From Actinomycetota bacterium (lineage in GTDB: Bacteria; Actinomycetota; Actinomycetes; S36-B12), in the NCBI GenBank assembly GCA_030645615.1, contig JAUSNB010000015.1, positions 250,035 to 314,034 of the forward strand: DNA of 64,000 bases, written 5' to 3'. The translations under genes were made by a program, and so were the position numbers. Below, in pieces: positions 59,542 through 64,000 of the stretch. Positions within the stretch are counted from its first letter, which is position 1, and every line of letters starts with the position of its first letter. A model generated the notes under the pieces. It searched no databases. It was not told the DNA's origin and saw only the letters and a list, made by a program, of their open reading frames with translations.

Positions 59542-61143
59542 GTGACGATCGTCGCCGCGCCCGACCGGGCCGTCCCGACGACCCGGCGCACCGCACGGTG
59601 GTTCGAGCTCTCCGCGGGTGCTGCCTGCGCGGCATGGGCCCTCCTGGCCTGGCTCACCGTGATCCCGAACCAGGACATGCTCGCCGACGGCGTACAGGTG
59701 CAGCGGCTGCTTCAGGACCCCGGGGTCGTGCTGGCCTTCCCCGGCCAGAAGCACGGCGGGGTGCTCGAGTACCCCTACCTGCTCATCAGCGAGGCGCTCG
59801 CCCCAGGCAACACCTATCTGCACACCGTGCTGAGGATCGGCTTCGCGTTCATCACGGGCTTCATCGTGGCGCGCCTGTTCCTGCGCCTGTTCCCGGGCTT
59901 CCCCCGGTGGGCCTTCCTGGCCATCGTGGTGGTCGGCCCGTCGGCCATCCACGGGATCACCGGACCGCCGGAGAACCCGGTCGGGGTGTGGTGGCTCATC
60001 GCCAACTACGACCTGTCCTGGCTGCTCGTGTCCGCCGGAGCGCTCGTTCTCGTCGGCGTGCGAGACCAGGTGGTCGGCCGTCCTTCCGCGGGGAGGGCGG
60101 TGATTGCCGGGCTCCTTATCGGCCTCGGAGTGTACGAGCAGCCGACGATCCTCGTGCTCGCCGTCCCGCTGGGCGTCCTGATCCATCTGCGCCAGCCCGC
60201 CACCTTCCGGAGGATCCTGTGGATCGGGCTGGGGATCGCTATCGGGATGATCCCGCTGGCGGTGAGCTACTTCCTCTACGCGGGCGTCACCACCACGTGG
60301 GATCCGTCCCACTTCCCGGTGTTCGACCCGCAACTTGCACGAGCGGTCCTGGGACTCGACCCCTCGGTGAGCTACGAGACCCGGCTTCTGCCCTTGGCCC
60401 TGGGCTTCACGACGACCCCCGACCTCGCGAGCACGACGGTGCAAGCCGTTGCTGTCGCGGCGCTTCTTCTCGTCTGCGTCGCGGTCGTCGCGACCGGAGC
60501 CTGGCGCAGCGCACGGACGCGCACGTGGCCGGGCCCGGGCTTCGCGGTTGCCGTCATGTGGCTGGCGGCCGCGATCGCGCTGGTCGCCTTCTCCACGATG
60601 CTGAACCCGATCTGGCTGTACGCGACCGGACTCGCCGTGCCCCTCTGGCTGTCCGTCGGTGCCCTGCCCGGACTGGTCCCCGGGCACCGGCTCGGCTCGG
60701 TGCTGGCGGGTGCGGTGATCGTCCTCGTGGCCGCGTCGACCTGGTTGCACAACTCCTACTGGTACTCAGCCCTCCCCGACCGGATCACCGCGAAGGCTGA
60801 CTCCATGCGCACGCAGGGCGAGCTCGCGCAGGCGCTCGCGGACTCCGGCGTGACCATGCTCTACGGGTCCTACTACGACGTGATCCCCATCGGTTACGCC
60901 TCGGGGTCCCGCCTGCGGTTCGTCACCAGTACCTACAACAGGTTCCGCCTGAGCGACGAGGAGTTGCTGCCCGAACGACTAGCGGTGGCCGTCAACACGC
61001 GTCCGACCGAGGCCTGGGGGCAAGAGGCACTCGCCGCTGTGCAGGCCCAATGCGCGCCCAATGGGACGGTGGTGACCCACGGGGAGTTCGAGCACCGCAG
61101 CTATACGTGTCCGCGGGCCTTCTTCATTGCCGTGACGGGCTGA
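59542..61143 (+). CDS. Polytopic membrane protein, probable GT-C-type glycosyltransferase
   Basis: The 533-residue protein has about eleven predicted helices. After the first helix comes IPNQDMLADGVQVQRLLQDP (about residues 44-63), an acidic external loop, then FPGQKHGGVLEYPYLLISE, a pattern seen in GT-C-like proteins. The soluble tail (about 120 residues) begins near DRITAKADSMRTQGELAQAL. It is the third gene of the ABC flippase operon. It would use a polyprenyl-phosphate sugar on the outer face. No defined family is recognised. It ends 5 bp from the convergent methyltransferase gene. Confidence 0.68.
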   Translation: MTIVAAPDRAVPTTRRTARWFELSAGAACAAWALLAWLTVIPNQDMLADGVQVQRLLQDPGVVLAFPGQKHGGVLEYPYLLISEALAPGNTYLHTVLRIGFAFITGFIVARLFLRLFPGFPRWAFLAIVVVGPSAIHGITGPPENPVGVWWLIANYDLSWLLVSAGALVLVGVRDQVVGRPSAGRAVIAGLLIGLGVYEQPTILVLAVPLGVLIHLRQPATFRRILWIGLGIAIGMIPLAVSYFLYAGVTTTWDPSHFPVFDPQLARAVLGLDPSVSYETRLLPLALGFTTTPDLASTTVQAVAVAALLLVCVAVVATGAWRSARTRTWPGPGFAVAVMWLAAAIALVAFSTMLNPIWLYATGLAVPLWLSVGALPGLVPGHRLGSVLAGAVIVLVAASTWLHNSYWYSALPDRITAKADSMRTQGELAQALADSGVTMLYGSYYDVIPIGYASGSRLRFVTSTYNRFRLSDEELLPERLAVAVNTRPTEAWGQEALAAVQAQCAPNGTVVTHGEFEHRSYTCPRAFFIAVTG

Positions 61144-61148
61144 GCTGG

Positions 61149-62015
61149 CTAACGGCGTGCCGTCGCGGTGACGACCAGGGTGTCGGTTGCGTCGACGGCG
61201 GACAGGGCGGCCGCGTAGGCCGAGGCCAGTTCCGCCGTCTGCAGGCGGGCGAGCTCACCGCGATGGCCGCCGGGCTTGCCATGGGCCAGCCAGGTCAGGT
61301 GGTTGGCCAGCCCGTAGCGCTGCACACCCTCGATCACCAGGTCCGTGTACCCGGCCGCAGTCAGCAGGCGGGTGAGGGAGTCCCGGGTGTGCAACACCAG
61401 GTGCTGGGACCACAGAGTGAACGACGTGAAAGCATCGTTGTGCAGCATCGACAGCAGCAGGTCTCGGGCGTGCGGAACTTCCACCACCAGGCGACCGGAA
61501 CCAGGTACCAGCAGGTCGCGAATGGCGTCGAGAACCCCGAGGGGTTCGGGAAGGTGCTCGAGCACGTGGAACATGAAGGCGGCGTCGAGCCCCTTCGGCC
61601 CGTCGTCGAGCCCGGCGAAGCACGCGATCCCGTCGGCCGTGAGGCGGTCCCGATACGACTCCTGAAGCTCGATCCCGCAGACGGCCGCTGCACTGGGGGC
61701 AACGGCGCGCAGGAAGTTCCCCTCTCCGCAGCCGAAGTCGAGGATCGAGCGCCCGTAGTACACATCTCGGAAGTCGACCACGCGCCGTTCGGTATCGACG
61801 GCATCCTCGTAGCTCGGAACCAGCGGTCCGCGGTACTCGCCCGTGACGTACTCGTCGTCACCGACGTAGAAGTCATCGATGAAGATGACCCCGCTCCGCT
61901 GGTCGCGGTACACGGGAACCTCGCGGTCCCGGGTGCGCGTCCGGAACGTGGCGACGTCCTCGTCGTGGATCGCACCGATGTCCCGCAGGGTCTGCCGGAT
62001 GAGGGAGGTCGTCAT
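61149..62015 (-). CDS. Class I SAM-dependent methyltransferase
   Basis: The 288-residue enzyme carries an N-terminal segment (residues 1-85) with YRDQRSGVIFIDDFYV, similar to the zinc-less leading domain of some sugar methyltransferases, followed by SILDFGCGEGNFLRAVAP as motif I (about residues 90-107), GIELQESYRDRL and AAFMFHVLEHLPEPLGVLDA (about 146-165). SLWSQHLVLHTRDSLTRLL completes the fold. It is the last gene of the neuB operon, 12 bp after the glycosyltransferase. It may methylate a nonulosonic acid or a neighbouring sugar; that substrate is inferred from position. Confidence 0.82.
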   Translation of the reverse strand: MTTSLIRQTLRDIGAIHDEDVATFRTRTRDREVPVYRDQRSGVIFIDDFYVGDDEYVTGEYRGPLVPSYEDAVDTERRVVDFRDVYYGRSILDFGCGEGNFLRAVAPSAAAVCGIELQESYRDRLTADGIACFAGLDDGPKGLDAAFMFHVLEHLPEPLGVLDAIRDLLVPGSGRLVVEVPHARDLLLSMLHNDAFTSFTLWSQHLVLHTRDSLTRLLTAAGYTDLVIEGVQRYGLANHLTWLAHGKPGGHRGELARLQTAELASAYAAALSAVDATDTLVVTATARR

Positions 62016-62027
62016 GGCGTTTCCAGC

Positions 62028-63011
62028 CTAGGCCGTCGGCGCCGTTGAGCCGACGATCCCGGCCAGCATCAGCCGGTTGCGTCGCCAGTCAGCCCGCTCG
62101 ACCACGGCCGCCCTGGCCGCGGTCAGCCCCGGCCCGGTGACGGACGCCGTGGCCATCAGCATGGCGAGGCGATCGATGTCGCCGATGTCGAACACGTGGC
62201 CGGTGACCCCGTCCTGGACCCACCATTCGTTGCCCGGGTTGCGCGAGCACACGACCGGAAGCCGGCAGGCCATCGCCTGCAGGAGCGTGACGGAGGTCCC
62301 GTCCGTCTCGGAAGCAGTGACGTAGAGGGCGGCCGCCCGCATGAGGGCTGCGATGGCATCCTCGTCGACCTGTCCCGTGAACGAGACGCGCCGGCCGAGC
62401 CCGAGTGTGCGGACCCGCTCACGGTGCTCGTTCGTGAGCGGGCCGGCACCTCCCATGACGAGGAATAGGGCGGGATCGCGGCTCGCGGCGAGGGCGAACG
62501 CCTCGATGACGTCGGCCGTGCGGTAGAGGCGGTCGTGCGTGCGCAGCGATAGCACGACGCGTGCATCTGCAGGGGAGGCCAGGGTGGCCTTGTCGCCGTC
62601 AGGCTCGAACCGGTCGAGGTCGATCCCCCACGGCAGCAGGTCGATGCGGTCGGTGGGCATCCCAGCGGCCTCGGCCCGTGACCTCGTGCTGGGCGAATCG
62701 ACGATGAGCCGGGCGAGTTCGGGCAGCCAGTCGAGTTCGGCGACCGGTACGGATTGAGCGTGTCCGGCCTGAAGGTCCCAGCCATGGGATAGCCCGACGA
62801 TGGGGTGGGCCGAGTCCACCAGTGCGCGGGCCACGGTGGGCAAGGGGCCCGCCAGCACGGGCGCGCCGGCCGGCAGGCGGCGGGGAACCTCGGCAGCCAG
62901 ATCCTCGATCCCCGAAAGCACCTCGACCTCGAAGCCGCAGGCGCGCAGCCCTTCGACCCACCGCCGGTCATGGACCCCCCAGCCCGGCGAGGCGTAGCCG
63001 ACGACCGTCAT
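62028..63011 (-). CDS. GT4 family glycosyltransferase
   Basis: The 327-residue protein begins TVVGYASPGWGVHDRRWVEG, with LIVDSPSTRSRAEAAGMPTD, LLPWGIDLDRFEPDGD (about residues 139-154), VVLSLRTHDRLYRTADVIEA and VTASETDGTSVTLLQAMACR (about 248-267) with the E-x7-Q variant of the usual E-x7-E. ATG 63011 was chosen because homology begins there; in-frame codons upstream overlap the neuB end. The neuB stop is 10 bp away. It could transfer the nonulosonic acid made by NeuB, though GT4 enzymes usually use NDP-sugars, so another donor is equally likely. Confidence 0.82.
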   Translation of the reverse strand: MTVVGYASPGWGVHDRRWVEGLRACGFEVEVLSGIEDLAAEVPRRLPAGAPVLAGPLPTVARALVDSAHPIVGLSHGWDLQAGHAQSVPVAELDWLPELARLIVDSPSTRSRAEAAGMPTDRIDLLPWGIDLDRFEPDGDKATLASPADARVVLSLRTHDRLYRTADVIEAFALAASRDPALFLVMGGAGPLTNEHRERVRTLGLGRRVSFTGQVDEDAIAALMRAAALYVTASETDGTSVTLLQAMACRLPVVCSRNPGNEWWVQDGVTGHVFDIGDIDRLAMLMATASVTGPGLTAARAAVVERADWRRNRLMLAGIVGSTAPTA

Positions 63012-63021
63012 GAGCCGTCCG

Positions 63022-64000
63022 TCATTCGCGGGTGGGGGCCAGGTCCGACCACGAGACGTGCTCACCGGCGTCCAGCGCGCGGTCGAGGCTTCGGCCGACG
63101 ACGAGGCCCACCTCGTGGGCGGGGACGGCCTCGAGCGGAGCGGGGCGGAGGACCTCCAGGTCCGTTCGGGCGATGACGTGCCCGGCCGCGAGGTCTCGAG
63201 CGGCCCGCACGCAGCGACGCTGCAGGACGACCGTTGCCTGCTCGTTCGGCTCGACCCGCTTGCGGCCGTCGCCGAGGGCCGACTCCAGCATCCTGGTGGC
63301 GTCGACCATGGCCCGCCAGGTGACCGGGTCCATCGAGAAGCCGTGGTCGGGGCCGGTCCGGCCGGTGTCGTCGGTGAAGTGCTTCTCGATGACGCGGGCG
63401 CCGAGGGCGACTCCGCCGAGGACGGTCACGTGCCCCGGCGTGTGGTCCGACAGGCCCAGGGTGAGGCCGGGGTACCGCTCGGCGAACTGGTCCAGAACCC
63501 GGAGGTTGACGTGCCCCACGTTCTCGATGGATCCGGTGTAGTTGGTGTTGCACTGCATGAGTACGGCATCGACCCCTGCTTCGGCGAGCACGGCCATGGC
63601 CCGGTCGACGTCGTCGAGGGTGGCGGCGCCCGTGGCGAGCAGGACTGGCTTGCCCAGCCCGGCGATGACCTCGAGCTCCTCTATCCAGTTGATGTCGCCA
63701 GACCCGACCTTAAAGGCGCTCACATACGGGTCGAGGTGGGCCACCGCCTCCGGGTCGTACGGCGACGACATGAACTCGATGCCGATGTCGTGGCCGTGTG
63801 CCGCGAGGACCGATGTCCAGTCCCAGGGCAGGCTCGCATCCGCGTACACCTCGAAGACGGACTTCGTCCACGTGGCCTGGTGGTCCTGCTGCTCCCCGAG
63901 GCTGCGGAAGCCGTAGTCGCTGACGATGTGAGGGGCGCGGAAGTGCTGGAACTTCGCGCAATCGGCACCGGCCTCCTTAGCGAGGGTCATCAGGTCCAGT
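63022..64000 (-). CDS. neuB: N-acetylneuraminate synthase family protein, 5' end cut by window
   Basis: NeuB-type enzymes join phosphoenolpyruvate with an amino sugar to make sialic, pseudaminic or legionaminic acid. The visible 326 residues lack the N-terminus; the frame continues past base 64000 with LDLMTLAKEAGAD. Visible motifs are CAKFQHF, MSSPYDPEAVAHLDPYVSAF, FKVGSGDINW, LMQCNTNYTGSIENV, GLSDHTPGH, IEKHFTDD and a C-terminal SAF-type domain (VRAARDLAAGHVIARTDLEV onward). The barrel and SAF layout is complete apart from the start. Which nonulosonic acid is made cannot be told. The downstream glycosyltransferase and methyltransferase genes follow within 12 bp each. Confidence 0.92.
   Translation of the reverse strand, partial: LDLMTLAKEAGADCAKFQHFRAPHIVSDYGFRSLGEQQDHQATWTKSVFEVYADASLPWDWTSVLAAHGHDIGIEFMSSPYDPEAVAHLDPYVSAFKVGSGDINWIEELEVIAGLGKPVLLATGAATLDDVDRAMAVLAEAGVDAVLMQCNTNYTGSIENVGHVNLRVLDQFAERYPGLTLGLSDHTPGHVTVLGGVALGARVIEKHFTDDTGRTGPDHGFSMDPVTWRAMVDATRMLESALGDGRKRVEPNEQATVVLQRRCVRAARDLAAGHVIARTDLEVLRPAPLEAVPAHEVGLVVGRSLDRALDAGEHVSWSDLAPTRE

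Overview
The window is a dense cell-surface polysaccharide locus from a high-G+C bacterium, most likely an uncultured or little-studied actinomycete. The grounds for this are the high G+C content, the many GTG and some TTG starts, the short GTGA and TGATG gene overlaps, and a TAnnnT hexamer 6-9 nt ahead of many start codons, which suggests leaderless transcription. The family mix also fits: DUF4012, DUF1972 glycosyltransferase, DUF2304, and glycosyltransferases ending in the SRSWxxTAPLR-type tail. The genus cannot be named from this sequence. No tRNA, rRNA, insertion sequence, phage gene or CRISPR array was seen. No stretch above about 125 bp lacks a gene.

Layout. 1-7410: priming glycosylphosphotransferase (cut by the window edge), DUF4012 protein, GT-C-like membrane protein, and a secreted protein with DxDxDG repeats joined to a lyase-like toroid. 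7379-14830: rmlC, two glycosyltransferases, a membrane protein, a long glycosyltransferase and a secreted Ig-like protein. 14951-20394: a Wzm/Wzt ABC exporter whose ATPase carries a carbohydrate-binding domain, plus two large glycosyltransferases. 20402-21619: an AbiEii-like nucleotidyltransferase/XRE pair behind a palindromic operator. 21570-24068 (minus strand): a glycosyltransferase, then rmlA and a methyltransferase. 24128-35580: a long operon with gmd, a gmd paralogue lacking the dehydratase Glu, a FkbM-GT-GT fusion, more glycosyltransferases, DUF2304, UDP-xylose synthase and a membrane protein. 35606-37576: Phd/RelE and AbiEi/AbiEii toxin-antitoxin modules. 37569-43041: a fucosyltransferase-like protein, two glycosyltransferases, a methyltransferase and a PhyH oxygenase. 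43080-48207: a CDP-3,6-dideoxyhexose cassette. 48214-56691: mostly minus-strand modification and glycosyltransferase genes, including a DUF4910 protein and a TylF-type methyltransferase. 56742-61143: a PglK-like ABC flippase, a glycosyltransferase and a membrane protein. 61149-64000 (minus strand): NeuB (cut by the edge), a glycosyltransferase and a methyltransferase.

How the genes could work together (inference). The first gene loads a sugar-phosphate on undecaprenyl phosphate. About fifteen cytoplasmic glycosyltransferases extend chains using dTDP-rhamnose, GDP-deoxyhexose, UDP-xylose, a CDP-dideoxyhexose and a nonulosonic acid. Six methyltransferases and the oxygenase decorate or cap them. 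Wzm/Wzt and/or the PglK-like protein move products across the membrane. Five GT-C-like membrane proteins, fed by two polyprenyl-phosphate glycosyltransferases, could add sugars outside. Three toxin-antitoxin modules lie inside the locus and may stabilise it. The most notable content is the dideoxyhexose cassette, whose dehydrase keeps the catalytic His and the four-cysteine iron-sulfur spacing.
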